Source: JAOAHC01 sp964593045 (GTDB lineage Bacteria > Bacillota > Clostridia > TANB77 > CAG-465). Taken from it: a DNA stretch of 13,925 nt. The stretch lies in the NCBI GenBank assembly GCA_964593045.1, contig CAZQJQ010000027.1, positions 1 through 13,925 of the forward strand. Direction: 5' to 3'. Made by a program: the position numbers and the translations under genes. Below the pieces are notes generated by a model. That model ran no database searches and had not been told where the DNA came from. It saw nothing but the letters and a program-made list of their open reading frames with translations. This document shows positions 6,765 to 13,852 of this stretch, in pieces (position 1 is the stretch's first letter; every line of letters starts with the position of its first letter).

Positions 6765-6793
6765 ATTATACCACAGAATACATAAAAAGTAAA
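6765..6793 (-). promoter_or_regulatory. Promoter of carD
   Basis: Minus strand: TGG-TATAAT (TATAAT at 6765-6770) is an extended -10 with TTTACT (6788-6793) 17 bases upstream. The start would be near 6758, about 40 bases before the TTG. The rest of the disA-carD gap (to 6870) is AT-rich with no clear terminator hairpin for disA. Confidence 0.65.
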
Positions 6794-6870
6794 GAAAATA
6801 GTGATTATTTACAAATTATGTATTTTATATATATTTATTTAGAAACATATATTTTATATAGTAAACATAT

Positions 6871-7947
6871 TTATATATTGTAACTCTTTAATAAGTACTG
6901 CTCTTGTAATCTTCTAAGTGATTGATTAATAATTTTTGCCCTAACTTCTCCTATTCCATCAACATCATCAAGTTCTTCAATAGTAGCAGAGCAAACACCT
7001 TGTAGCGATCCAAATGCACTTACTATCTTCTCTATTATTGAAGTCGGCATTTTAGGTACCTTACTAAGTATTCTATATCCCCTAGGTGAAACATTTAAAT
7101 CTAAAACACTAGAATCTGTATCTTGCTCATATCCTAATAGTTTTATTATTTTTTCTGCATTTATTAGATCTTTTTTATCTAATTTTCGTATGTCTATCAA
7201 TACCATGTCTGCTGTTTTATTACTTCTTTTCTTTATGACCATATAATCTTGTATTATTTTCTTTTCTTCTGACTCTACATTTACAACTAATTCTTCAAGT
7301 TGCATACTTACTAGTCTTCCCTCATCTCCAAGTTCAATTATATTTCTTTCTGCTTCAACCTTCATTCTCATTATAATTTCACTTCTATATATTGCATTTG
7401 CTACTGTTTCTAACGAAACTATATCATCAAACTCATGCTCACTTAATATATTCATCATACTATCAAATACAGTTTTATATTTTTCTAAAGCTTCAAGTGT
7501 TTGATTTGCTCTTAGTATAACTGCTGATGTTTCATTTATAACATATCTAAAATCACCCTTAAATATTGTTATAATACCTCTTCTTTGAGATATACATATA
7601 ACAAGTTCATTAGTCTGCTTTGCCACTCTTTCTGCTGTTCTATGTCTTGTTCCTGTCTCAGTTGTTTTTATTTTAGAGTCTGGTATAAGCTGTGCATTTG
7701 CCCTTAGAATTTTCTTTAAATCCTTGCTTATCACAATTGCGCCATCCATCTTAGCAAGTTCATAAACATTAGAAGGTGTAAAATCTTCATCAATTGTAAA
7801 TCCACCATCAACCATTTTATCTACTTCTTCACTTTCACCTATTACTATAAGTGCACCAGTTTTTGCTTTTAAAATATTATCTAATCCATTTCTTAACACA
7901 GTACCTGGAGCTAATATTTTTAATATGTCTAATAACTCATCTTTCAT
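6871..7947 (-). CDS. disA: DisA, diadenylate cyclase and DNA-integrity scanning protein
   Basis: Makes cyclic di-AMP from two ATP and scans DNA for branched structures; cyclase activity drops at damage. 358 residues, the family length. The N-terminal DAC domain has the catalytic D68-G69-A70 motif and the ATP-binding G99-T-R-H-R-T104-A-E motif, both intact. A middle helical linker follows. The C-terminal DNA-binding part contains tandem helix-hairpin-helix motifs, including a GVCSATIEELDDVDGIGEVRAK segment near residues 315-337. The ATG is preceded by AGGTGGTGA (7952-7960), 14 bases after the radA stop, so it is translated from the same transcript as radA. RadA is a known regulator of DisA in Bacillus. 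It is the third gene of an HD-radA-disA unit that follows ssrA. Confidence 0.98.
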   Translation of the reverse strand: MKDELLDILKILAPGTVLRNGLDNILKAKTGALIVIGESEEVDKMVDGGFTIDEDFTPSNVYELAKMDGAIVISKDLKKILRANAQLIPDSKIKTTETGTRHRTAERVAKQTNELVICISQRRGIITIFKGDFRYVINETSAVILRANQTLEALEKYKTVFDSMMNILSEHEFDDIVSLETVANAIYRSEIIMRMKVEAERNIIELGDEGRLVSMQLEELVVNVESEEKKIIQDYMVIKKRSNKTADMVLIDIRKLDKKDLINAEKIIKLLGYEQDTDSSVLDLNVSPRGYRILSKVPKMPTSIIEKIVSAFGSLQGVCSATIEELDDVDGIGEVRAKIINQSLRRLQEQYLLKSYNI

Positions 7948-7961
7948 CTTTTCACCACCTA

Positions 7962-9332
7962 TTATATATTTTGTATAACCTCATTAATCGTGTTATATCC
8001 AAACAATTTAATACTAGAATTTTTGAGTTCTTTTGATATTGATTCTACTTGTTTTTTTGAACACACAATATTTTTATACCCCATTTTTTCTATTTCCTTT
8101 ATTCTTTTTAAAAGATTGTTTACTGTTCTTATCTCACCTGTAAGACCTATCTCCCCTATATATACAGTATCTTTTTTTAGAAGAATATTTTTATATCCTG
8201 ATATTATTGCCATTGCTATACCTAAGTCAATAGCCGGTTCATCAACTTTTATACCGCCAATTATATTAACATATACATCTTGTGTACCCATTGATAAATT
8301 ACATTTTTTTTCAAGCACAGCAAGTATCATATTTAATCTGTTAAAGTCTACACCATTTGCCACTCTTCTTGGCATGTTATAATATGAATGACAGGTTAAT
8401 GCCTGAACTTCTAATAGTATTGTTGATGTTCCCTCTATTGTAGCTATAGTGGCATTTCCTGGTATATTTTCATTTGTTCTGTCTAAAAATATATCAGAAA
8501 TATTTTTTACTTCAACCATTCCTTTGTCTTGCATATCAAATATTCCTATTTCATTTGTAGAGCCAAACCTATTTTTAACCCCTCTTACTATTCTATGTGA
8601 TAAAAATCTTTCACCTTCAATATATAACACAACATCTACCATATGTTCTAATATTCTTGGTCCCGCTATAACGCCATCTTTAGTAACGTGTCCTATTACT
8701 ATTACAGTTATATCCTCATTTTTAGCAAGATGCATAAGTCTTGCAGTTATTTCTTTTACTTGTGATACACTACCAGGAGTTGATGATATTTCCTCATCAT
8801 ACATTGTTTGAATAGAATCAATTATACAAAATTTAGGTTTACTACTCATTATTTTATCTTCAATATTTGATATATTAGTTTCACTTAAGAAAAATATATT
8901 TTCACCATTTATATCAAGTCTTTGACTTCTTAATTTTACCTGTGTATCCGACTCCTCACCAGATACATATAACACATTACCTTTTTTGGATAAATTTTCA
9001 CATATTTGAATTATAAGGGTAGACTTACCTATACCTGGTTCGCCACCAATTAGAGTAAGAGAACCTTCTACAATTCCTCCTCCAAAAACTCTATTTAATT
9101 CTTCATATCCAGTATCAATTCTTACTTCATTAGATACAGTTATATCTTTTAATTTTTTAATTTCCGCTTTGTTTGAAAATATATTTTCTCTAGTTTTATT
9201 AGAATTATTTTTTTGTTTTACAATTTTTTCCTCTATAAAACTATTCCAACTATTACATCCTGGGCATTTACCAAGCCATTTTGGGCTCTCATATCCACAT
9301 TCTTTACAGAAAAACACTGTAGAATTCGCCAT
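7962..9332 (-). CDS. radA: RadA/Sms, branch-migration ATPase of DNA recombination
   Basis: RecA-like ATPase that extends recombination intermediates. 456 residues, the usual size. The N-terminal zinc finger is C9-x2-C12 and C23-x2-C26. The ATPase core has Walker A GEPGIGKST at 97-105 and the family's KNRFG motif (VRGVKNRFGSTNEIG, near residue 250). The C-terminal third is Lon-protease-like (NIIGGIKVDEPAIDLGIAMAI), and ends with the GEIGLTGEIRTV segment. The ATG at 9330-9332 follows GAGGTAGG (9336-9343), which lies inside the last codons of the HD gene; the two genes are four bases apart, a sign of translational coupling. With disA downstream this is the conserved Gram-positive radA-disA pair, placing a recombination helicase beside a DNA-structure sensor. 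Confidence 0.98.
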   Translation of the reverse strand: MANSTVFFCKECGYESPKWLGKCPGCNSWNSFIEEKIVKQKNNSNKTRENIFSNKAEIKKLKDITVSNEVRIDTGYEELNRVFGGGIVEGSLTLIGGEPGIGKSTLIIQICENLSKKGNVLYVSGEESDTQVKLRSQRLDINGENIFFLSETNISNIEDKIMSSKPKFCIIDSIQTMYDEEISSTPGSVSQVKEITARLMHLAKNEDITVIVIGHVTKDGVIAGPRILEHMVDVVLYIEGERFLSHRIVRGVKNRFGSTNEIGIFDMQDKGMVEVKNISDIFLDRTNENIPGNATIATIEGTSTILLEVQALTCHSYYNMPRRVANGVDFNRLNMILAVLEKKCNLSMGTQDVYVNIIGGIKVDEPAIDLGIAMAIISGYKNILLKKDTVYIGEIGLTGEIRTVNNLLKRIKEIEKMGYKNIVCSKKQVESISKELKNSSIKLFGYNTINEVIQNI

Positions 9333-9336
9333 ATAC

Positions 9337-10116
9337 CTACCTCTTTTTATCTAATCTTTCATTAATATATATATTTAACTCATCAATTATTTGATATAAA
9401 TAATTCCTGCTTTTATCACTAATATTAAGTAAATCCACATATTTTTTAAAATATTGTTTTTCCTTTATATCTTGTAATGAATAATCATAATATATATCAA
9501 ATACATAACTTAATGTAACTATAACAGAATCTAGTTTGGTATGAATATCTTGATATTTTGCTATCTCTCTACTATGAAGTGATTCTATTAATCTATTACT
9601 TAATTTTTCATCTTCAAAATCCGTGTAGTTTATATATTTATCATTGCTACATACAATGTTATATATATCTAGTTTATCCGCATCTCTTATAACTTTCAAG
9701 AATTTTAATTCTAATTCACTATAATTTTTACTTTTATCAATTTCTAATTTATTATGATTTCTTACCGCTTCTTCAATTATATAATCGTATTTATCATCAT
9801 CAATATATTCTCTTATATATCCTGATTTTAACATTTCATAACCTAAATCTCCATGATCTACTGAATGTTCTTTTGAATCAACAAATGTTTGATAATTTTT
9901 AACTTGGTAAAATCTTCCTATATCGTGAAGAAGTCCAATTATATATGCAACATTTACCTGCTCATCTGTCATATTAAGACTTTGAGCTAATTTTTCAGAT
10001 ATATCAGCTACTCTGAATGTATGATAATATTTTAAATTAATCATTGGATCTTCCATATCATAATCTTTTACAAATTCATCAATTTTTTCTCTTAATTTCT
10101 CTTTACTTTTTAACAT
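9337..10116 (-). CDS. HD-domain phosphohydrolase of unknown substrate
   Basis: 259 residues from the ATG at 10114-10116. Metal-binding residues of the HD superfamily are in order: H35 and H67-D68 in the longer reading (H32, H64-D65 from this ATG), then H91, H124 and D148 in RDADKLDIY (88, 121 and 145 from this ATG). They predict a divalent-metal phosphohydrolase, soluble, with no membrane segment; the rest is helical. An in-frame GTG at 10125 would add three residues, but AGAAGGTG (10123-10130) sits six bases before the ATG, and no ribosome binding site fits the GTG. It lies between ssrA and radA with no terminator on either side. Nucleotide cleavage is the family norm; a role with the c-di-AMP made by DisA is possible but not shown by sequence. 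Confidence 0.85.
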   Translation of the reverse strand: MLKSKEKLREKIDEFVKDYDMEDPMINLKYYHTFRVADISEKLAQSLNMTDEQVNVAYIIGLLHDIGRFYQVKNYQTFVDSKEHSVDHGDLGYEMLKSGYIREYIDDDKYDYIIEEAVRNHNKLEIDKSKNYSELELKFLKVIRDADKLDIYNIVCSNDKYINYTDFEDEKLSNRLIESLHSREIAKYQDIHTKLDSVIVTLSYVFDIYYDYSLQDIKEKQYFKKYVDLLNISDKSRNYLYQIIDELNIYINERLDKKR

Positions 10117-10141
10117 CTTTTGCACCTTCTATTTATATCTT

Positions 10142-10495
10142 TGGTGGAGGTGGCGAGAATTGAACTCGCGTCCGAAAACCTTTCCACATAAACTTCTACG
10201 AGTGTAGTAAATGTTTATATTATTGCTAAAATACTCTAACATTTACAAAAATGTATGTTAGCAATGCTACTAAATTACCCTCTATTACATAGCAAATAAT
10301 AGGTTTGTTATGCCAGATAAATCGATGCCAATATTAACTCTCTGGCATAGTTAATATTGACATGCCACTTAAATTAAGCAGCAAAAGCAAATTTATTATC
10401 TGCGTTTATTTTAGTTTCTCGTTTTTATAGTGGCCAACGAGAATCCACTACTCGCTATTTATACTTCTTAGTATCCGTCGAAACCAAACACCCCC
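10142..10495 (-). ncRNA. ssrA: tmRNA (transfer-messenger RNA)
   Basis: Rescues stalled ribosomes and tags the unfinished protein for proteolysis. 354 bases. The 5' end is GGGGGTG (10489-10495) and pairs with CACCTCC of the 3' end, followed by ACCA encoded in the gene (10142-10145), so the CCA does not need to be added. The 5' part contains the diagnostic GTTTCGACGGATA stretch and the 3' part the T-arm CGCGAGTTCAATTCTCGCC. The tag-coding segment is at 10374-10403. It is flanked by the rplL terminator upstream and the HD gene 25 bases downstream. A similar 3' tRNA half explains any tRNA-like hit here. Identity is secure; end positions are from acceptor pairing. Confidence 0.97.
10374..10403 (-). 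other. tmRNA proteolysis-tag reading frame
   Basis: Starting at the resume codon GCA (10401-10403), the frame reads ADNKFAFAA and ends at TAA (10374-10376). With the alanine delivered by the tRNA part this gives a ten-residue tag. It resembles clostridial tags such as ADDNFAIAA, but has phenylalanine where ALAA-type tags have leucine. The resume codon was chosen by comparison with known tags; frames further upstream (AAC, ATA, AAA) are possible in principle. Confidence 0.85.
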
Positions 10496-10514
10496 AAAAT
10501 TAACGTATATATTA

Positions 10515-10543
10515 ATTATACCACAAAAAAAAAGCATAGGCAA
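10515..10543 (-). promoter_or_regulatory. Candidate promoter of ssrA
   Basis: Minus strand: TATAAT (10515-10520) preceded by 17 bases and TTGCCT (10538-10543). The start would be near 10508, about a dozen bases before the mature 5' end, as expected for RNase P processing. The -35 lies inside the stem of the rplL terminator, so the two elements share DNA. Confidence 0.6.
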
Positions 10544-10560
10544 TTAATTTACCTATACTT
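10525..10560 (-). terminator. Intrinsic terminator after rplL
   Basis: AAGCATAGG (10532-10540) pairs with CCTATACTT (10552-10560) with one G-U pair; the loop is 10541-10551. On the minus strand it is followed by nine Ts (10525-10533). It closes the ribosomal-protein operon before ssrA, where rpoB would normally follow. Confidence 0.85.
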
Positions 10561-10581
10561 TTAACAATTAACTAAAATATA

Positions 10582-10950
10582 TTAAACCATTTCAGCCATA
10601 GCTCCAGCTTCTTTTAAAGCTGTAACTAATTTTTCAGCATCTTCTTTGTTTAATCCTTCTTTTATTGTTTGTGGAGCTGAATCAGTTAAGTCTTTTGCTT
10701 CTTTAAGACCTAATCCTGTTGCTTCTCTTACCACTTTTATAACAGCGATTTTAGTAGCTCCAGCATCTTTTAATACAACATTAAATTCTGTTTTTTCTTC
10801 AGCTGCTGCTCCTCCTGCTACTGGTCCTGCTGCAACAACAGCTGCTGCTGCAGATACTCCAAATTTTTCTTCAATTGCTTTTACTAAATCAGCAAGTTCA
10901 ATTACTGATAATTTTTCTACTTCTTCAACGATTTTTTCAATTTTTTCCAT
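10582..10950 (-). CDS. rplL: Ribosomal protein L7/L12 (bL12)
   Basis: Forms the flexible stalk dimers on the large subunit that recruit translation GTPases. 122 residues, the family length. The N-terminal dimerisation domain (about 1-32) is followed by the alanine/glycine hinge (about 33-52, with runs AAAAVVAAGPVAGGAAA), and the globular C-terminal domain with the conserved KTEFNVVL, KIAVIKVVREATGLGLKEAKDL and GLNKEDAEKLVTALKEAGA segments. The ATG at 10948-10950 follows AAGGAGGAATT. It is the last gene of the cluster, 41 bases after rplJ, and is closed by a terminator. Multiple copies are needed per ribosome, which fits a short gap to rplJ with its own strong ribosome binding site. Confidence 0.99.
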   Translation of the reverse strand: MEKIEKIVEEVEKLSVIELADLVKAIEEKFGVSAAAAVVAAGPVAGGAAAEEKTEFNVVLKDAGATKIAVIKVVREATGLGLKEAKDLTDSAPQTIKEGLNKEDAEKLVTALKEAGAMAEMV

Positions 10951-10991
10951 TTTAAATTCCTCCTTAAATATTTAAAACTTTAATTTTTAAA

Positions 10992-11501
10992 TTAAGCATT
11001 TACTGCTTCTTCTTTTTGTTTTCTTACTCCATCAAGTACAACTGCTAAATTACGTATGTTTCCAAGTAATGCAGATGCAAGCATAGAGTATAAAGTTTCT
11101 TTTGATGGTAGATTTGCAAGTTTTTTAACTTCATCTACAGTTATAACTTTTGAATCCATAACTCCTGCTTTTATTTTATAGAAATCATGGCCTTTTGCAA
11201 AATCATTTACTGCTTTAGCTGGTGCTACATAATCATCATAACCAATAACCACAGCTGTTGGCCCTTCTAGTACAGATTCTAAGCCTTCAATACCTGCTTC
11301 TTTTGCTGCATATCCGATTACAGAATTCTTAACTACTAGATAATCATTATTTTCACTTCTTATATCAGAACGTAATTTTGTATCATCACTTACAGTTATT
11401 CCTCTATATTCAGTTAATACAATCATTTTTGCTTTTTTAAACTTTTCTGCTAAATTACTTACTTGTTCTTGTTTTTGTTGTAGTATTTTCTCACTTGGCA
11501 T
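10992..11501 (-). CDS. rplJ: Ribosomal protein L10 (uL10)
   Basis: Anchors the L7/L12 stalk to 23S rRNA and represses its own operon by binding the leader RNA. 169 residues from the ATG at 11499-11501, which follows AAGAGGAGGTG (11510-11520) at normal distance. Motifs: a lysine-rich N-terminal part, VLTEYRGITVSD, VVKNSVIGYAAKEAG, LEGPTAVVIGYDD, and a C-terminal helix binding L12. An in-frame reading extends 16 codons further upstream, to 11549, but that ATG lies in the loop of the attenuator hairpin and has no ribosome binding site. The gene sits between the L10-type leader and rplL. Confidence 0.97.
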   Translation of the reverse strand: MPSEKILQQKQEQVSNLAEKFKKAKMIVLTEYRGITVSDDTKLRSDIRSENNDYLVVKNSVIGYAAKEAGIEGLESVLEGPTAVVIGYDDYVAPAKAVNDFAKGHDFYKIKAGVMDSKVITVDEVKKLANLPSKETLYSMLASALLGNIRNLAVVLDGVRKQKEEAVNA

Positions 11502-11522
11502 ATTTTTTACACCTCCTCTTAC

Positions 11523-11567
11523 AAAAAATCTGTTTAATACACCAATCAAGGTATATTAAACAGATTT
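11523..11567 (-). terminator. Attenuator hairpin before rplJ
   Basis: AAATCTGTTTAATACACC (11526-11543) and GGTATATTAAACAGATTT (11550-11567) form an 18-pair stem with one G-U pair and a six-base loop; on the minus strand six Ts follow. It is far stronger than needed for a random hairpin and lies just upstream of the rplJ ribosome binding site. Confidence 0.9.
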
Positions 11568-11628
11568 GTAATCAATTTATATACCTAGGTAGGGTTTATG
11601 GATTATACCACCTACTGTCTTTGGTCAT
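11523..11628 (-). promoter_or_regulatory. L10 leader RNA (autoregulatory attenuator of rplJL)
   Basis: The minus strand has the Bacillota L10-leader signature: AAAGACAGTAGGTGG, then CCTACCTAGGTATAT, whose GTAGG/CCTAC parts pair to form the L10-binding structure. Downstream it ends in the hairpin at 11523-11567. A GGUAUAU segment (11579-11585) can pair with AUAUACC (11550-11556), which is one arm of that hairpin, so an antiterminator is possible. Excess L10 stabilising the leader would let the terminator form and reduce rplJL. The direction of switching is from the known family. Confidence 0.88.
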
Positions 11629-11648
11629 ATTATTTAATTTTTACTAAT

Positions 11649-12335
11649 TTATACTTTTGCTGAAGGATTTATTTTTATACCTGCACCCATTGTTGTTGAT
11701 ATAGCAATAGATTTTAGATATGTTCCTTTAGCTGCAACTGGTTTTGCTTTGATAATTGTTTCAAGAAGTGCCACAAAATTTTCTTTTATTTTATCTGCAC
11801 CAAAAGAAACTTTACCTATTGGACAATGTATAATATTGTTTTTATCAAGTCTATATTCTATTTTACCAGCTTTAATTTCTTTTATAGCTTTTTCAACATC
11901 TGTAGTAACAGTTCCTGCTTTTGGATTTGGCATAAGACCTTTTGGTCCTAATAATTTTGCAACCCTTCCTAGTGCTGGCATCATATCTGGTGTTGCTACA
12001 ATTACATCATATTCAAACCAATTTTCTGTTTGAATTTTTTGTATCATTTCTTCTTCACCATAAAAATCAGCACCTGCAGCTTCAGCTTCTTTTAATTTAT
12101 CTCCTTTTGCAAGAACTAATACTTTTTTAGTTTTACCAGTTCCATTAGGAAGTACAAGTACACCTCTTACTTGTTGATCTGCTTGTTTTGAATCAACTCC
12201 TAATTTTATGTGCATTTCTACTGTTTCATCAAATTTAGCTTTTGGCATGCTAAGAGCAAGTTCTATAGCTTCTTTTATATCATATAGTTTTCCTGCTTCT
12301 ACTTTTGACTTAGCTTCATTCATTCTTTTACTCAT
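11649..12335 (-). CDS. rplA: Ribosomal protein L1 (uL1)
   Basis: Forms the L1 stalk that guides the exiting tRNA from the E site and, in many bacteria, represses translation of its own mRNA. 228 residues, the usual length. Conserved segments include SKRMNEAKSKVEAGKLYDIKEAI, PNGTGKTKKVLVLAKG, DVIVATPDMMPALGRVAKLLGPKGLMPNPKAGTVT and KGTYLKSIAISTTMGAGIKIN. The ATG follows AAAGGAGGG (12341-12349). It lies 48 bases after rplK in the usual rplK-rplA order. About 150 bases separate it from rplJ, filled by the L10 leader and its attenuator. Confidence 0.99.
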   Translation of the reverse strand: MSKRMNEAKSKVEAGKLYDIKEAIELALSMPKAKFDETVEMHIKLGVDSKQADQQVRGVLVLPNGTGKTKKVLVLAKGDKLKEAEAAGADFYGEEEMIQKIQTENWFEYDVIVATPDMMPALGRVAKLLGPKGLMPNPKAGTVTTDVEKAIKEIKAGKIEYRLDKNNIIHCPIGKVSFGADKIKENFVALLETIIKAKPVAAKGTYLKSIAISTTMGAGIKINPSAKV

Positions 12336-12383
12336 TTTTTTCCCTCCTTTGGTTATAACGAATAACTAATTATTCTCCCATAT

Positions 12384-12812
12384 TTAGCCTATAACTTCTA
12401 TCCCCATTGATCTAGCTGTACCTTTAACCATAGATACTGCAGACTCTAAAGATGATGCATTAAGGTCTTGCATTTTTGTTTTTGCAATTTCTTCTACTTG
12501 TGCAACTGTTACTTTAGCAACTTTATCTTTATGTGGTTTTGCTGATGCTTTATCTATTTTTGCTGCTTTTTTTAGTAATACAGAAGCTGGTGGAGTTTTA
12601 AGTACATATTCAAATGTTTTATCAGCATAAACTGTCAATATTACTGGAAATATCATACCAGCATCTTTTGCAGTTTTTTCATTGAAATCTTTACAAAATT
12701 GCATTATGTTTATTCCTGTTGGTCCAAGTGCTGGTCCAACTGGTGGTGCTGGATTTGCTTTTCCTGCTTCAATTTGTAATTTTACTACATGAGTTACCTT
12801 TTTTTCTGCCAT
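12384..12812 (-). CDS. rplK: Ribosomal protein L11 (uL11)
   Basis: Binds the GTPase-associated centre of 23S rRNA and is needed for RelA-type stringent signalling. 142 residues from the ATG at 12810-12812. Conserved: VVKLQIEAGKANPAPPVGPALGPTGINIMQFCKDFN, the proline-rich N-terminal segment, and a C-terminal rRNA-binding domain with KVTVAQVEEIAKTKMQDLNASSLESAVSMVKGTARSMGIEV. A GTG nine bases upstream (12819-12821) is in frame, but it overlaps the GGGGG ribosome binding site, which is spaced eight bases from the ATG. It is 32 bases after nusG with no regulatory structure between. Confidence 0.97.
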   Translation of the reverse strand: MAEKKVTHVVKLQIEAGKANPAPPVGPALGPTGINIMQFCKDFNEKTAKDAGMIFPVILTVYADKTFEYVLKTPPASVLLKKAAKIDKASAKPHKDKVAKVTVAQVEEIAKTKMQDLNASSLESAVSMVKGTARSMGIEVIG

Positions 12813-12844
12813 CTTACTCACCCCCTTAAAATGTGTTATCTAAT

Positions 12845-13378
12845 TTATATTTTTTGAACTTGGTTATATTCAAGATCAACTGTTGTTTCTCTTCCAAACA
12901 TTGAAACTTTAACTTTAACTCTTTTCTTCTCTTTTTGAATATCTTCAATAATACCCGAATAATTATAAAAAGGTTCTGTAATTATTCTAACATTATCGCC
13001 TACTTCATAATCAAGATTTATAACATCATCAATACCTAGTACTTGCATTTCTTTTTCAGTAAGCGGTAGTGGCTTTTCACCAACACCTACAAAATTAAAT
13101 ACACCTTTAATATTTTTTACGGCATACCAAGTTTCATCAGTCATTATCATCTTAACAAGAACATACCCTGGAAAAACTTTTTTAATAGATGTTTTTTGTT
13201 TACCATCTTTTATTTCTATTTCTTCTTCCATAGGTATAATTATTTCTTTTATCAAGTCTTTAAGATTCCTATTTTCAATTATTTTCTCTAGAGTTGCTTT
13301 TACTTTATTCTCATATCCAGAATATGTATATACAACATACCAGCGTAACGAATCAGTTTGTACTTCTTCATTTTCCAC
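12845..13378 (-). CDS. nusG: NusG, transcription elongation and pausing factor
   Basis: Binds RNA polymerase through its N-terminal NGN domain and couples transcription to translation or Rho. 177 residues, the normal size. The NGN domain shows WYVVYTYSGYENKV at 13-26, VFPGYVLVKM at 68-77 and the NFVGVG segment at 95-100. The C-terminal KOW domain is at about 125-152 with VGDNVRIITEPFYNYSGIIEDI. The start is GTG (13376-13378), supported by AAAGGAG ten or so bases upstream; no in-frame ATG fits. It is 36 bases after secE in the universal secE-nusG-rplK order. Confidence 0.97.
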   Translation of the reverse strand: MENEEVQTDSLRWYVVYTYSGYENKVKATLEKIIENRNLKDLIKEIIIPMEEEIEIKDGKQKTSIKKVFPGYVLVKMIMTDETWYAVKNIKGVFNFVGVGEKPLPLTEKEMQVLGIDDVINLDYEVGDNVRIITEPFYNYSGIIEDIQKEKKRVKVKVSMFGRETTVDLEYNQVQKI

Positions 13379-13414
13379 AACTAATCAACTCCTTTATATT
13401 CTTTCTTATTCCTA

Positions 13415-13612
13415 TTATCCTATTTTTTGTGATATAACATTCCATAATTTTTCATCTAAGAAATTAAGAACTACATCAAATCCTAGTATTATAGCAGATA
13501 ATGCTATAACAAGAACAAGAACTAAACCAGTATTGTTCATTAATTGTTTTTTTGTAGGCCATACAACTTTTTTTAGTTCACCTTTTACACCTTTTAAAAA
13601 ACCATTTGACAT
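13415..13612 (-). CDS. secE: SecE, preprotein translocase subunit
   Basis: Essential small clamp subunit of the SecYEG channel in the cytoplasmic membrane. 65 residues, the short single-helix form of Gram-positive bacteria. The conserved amphipathic stretch ELKKVVWPT is at residues 12-20, and one transmembrane segment covers about residues 28-51. The ATG at 13610-13612 has an AAAGGAC site (13620-13626), weaker than the neighbours'. It is 20 bases after rpmG, in the usual rpmG-secE-nusG order. Confidence 0.97.
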   Translation of the reverse strand: MSNGFLKGVKGELKKVVWPTKKQLMNNTGLVLVLVIALSAIILGFDVVLNFLDEKLWNVISQKIG

Positions 13613-13632
13613 ATCTACACGTCCTTTACAAT

Positions 13633-13782
13633 TTATTTTGTTTCTTTATGTACAGTATGTTTTTTACAAAACTTACAGTATTTTCTTGATTCTACCCTAT
13701 CTGGATCGTTTCTTTTATTTTTTTCAGTTTCATAGTTTCTTTGTTTACATTCAGTACATGCTAATGTAATATTTTCTCTCAC
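13633..13782 (-). CDS. rpmG: Ribosomal protein L33 (bL33), zinc-binding form
   Basis: 49 residues, first gene of the cluster. It reads MRENITLACTECKQRNYETEKN onward, with the zinc ribbon C9-x2-C12 and C36-x2-C39 and the typical RRKYCKFCKKHTVHKET-like end (SRKYCKFCKKHTVHKETK). All four cysteines make this the zinc-containing (C+) type, which is replaced by a cysteine-free copy under zinc limitation in some Bacillota; whether this genome has one is not visible. The start is GTG (13780-13782) with CGGAGGTGT (13788-13796) upstream at correct spacing. It is 20 bases from secE, with a consensus promoter upstream. Confidence 0.97.
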   Translation of the reverse strand: MRENITLACTECKQRNYETEKNKRNDPDRVESRKYCKFCKKHTVHKETK

Positions 13783-13823
13783 TTAAAACACCTCCGTATG
13801 CATAAAAACGTATTCGCTATAAT

Positions 13824-13852
13824 ATTTTAACATAGAAAGTAAAAATTGTCAA
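13824..13852 (-). promoter_or_regulatory. Promoter of the rpmG-secE-nusG-rplKAJL cluster
   Basis: Minus strand: TTGACA (13847-13852), 17 bases, TG-T-TAAAAT (TAAAAT at 13824-13829), a perfect -35, ideal spacing and an extended -10. Start near 13817, about 35 bases before the rpmG GTG. The rest of the edge sequence to 13925 is AT-rich with no gene or hairpin that I can support; it could act as an UP element. Confidence 0.88.

Noticed and set aside
6794..6870. Possible disA terminator with repeated ATATTT/AAACATAT segments
   Set aside because: The sequence is nearly all A/T with no GC-bearing stem and no clear T-run after a hairpin, so it cannot be told from background.
10117..10125. GTG start three codons earlier for the HD gene
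   Set aside because: The AGAAGGTG ribosome binding site overlaps that GTG and is correctly spaced only for the ATG at 10116.
10142..10185. tRNA gene suggested by GGTTCAA-like T-arm and CCA end
   Set aside because: This is the 3' tRNA-like half of tmRNA; no anticodon arm is present and the 5' half is at 10440-10495.
11502..11549. Sixteen-codon N-terminal extension of L10
   Set aside because: The upstream ATG lies in the loop of the attenuator hairpin, has no ribosome binding site, and is outside the normal L10 alignment; the ATG at 11501 has a strong site.
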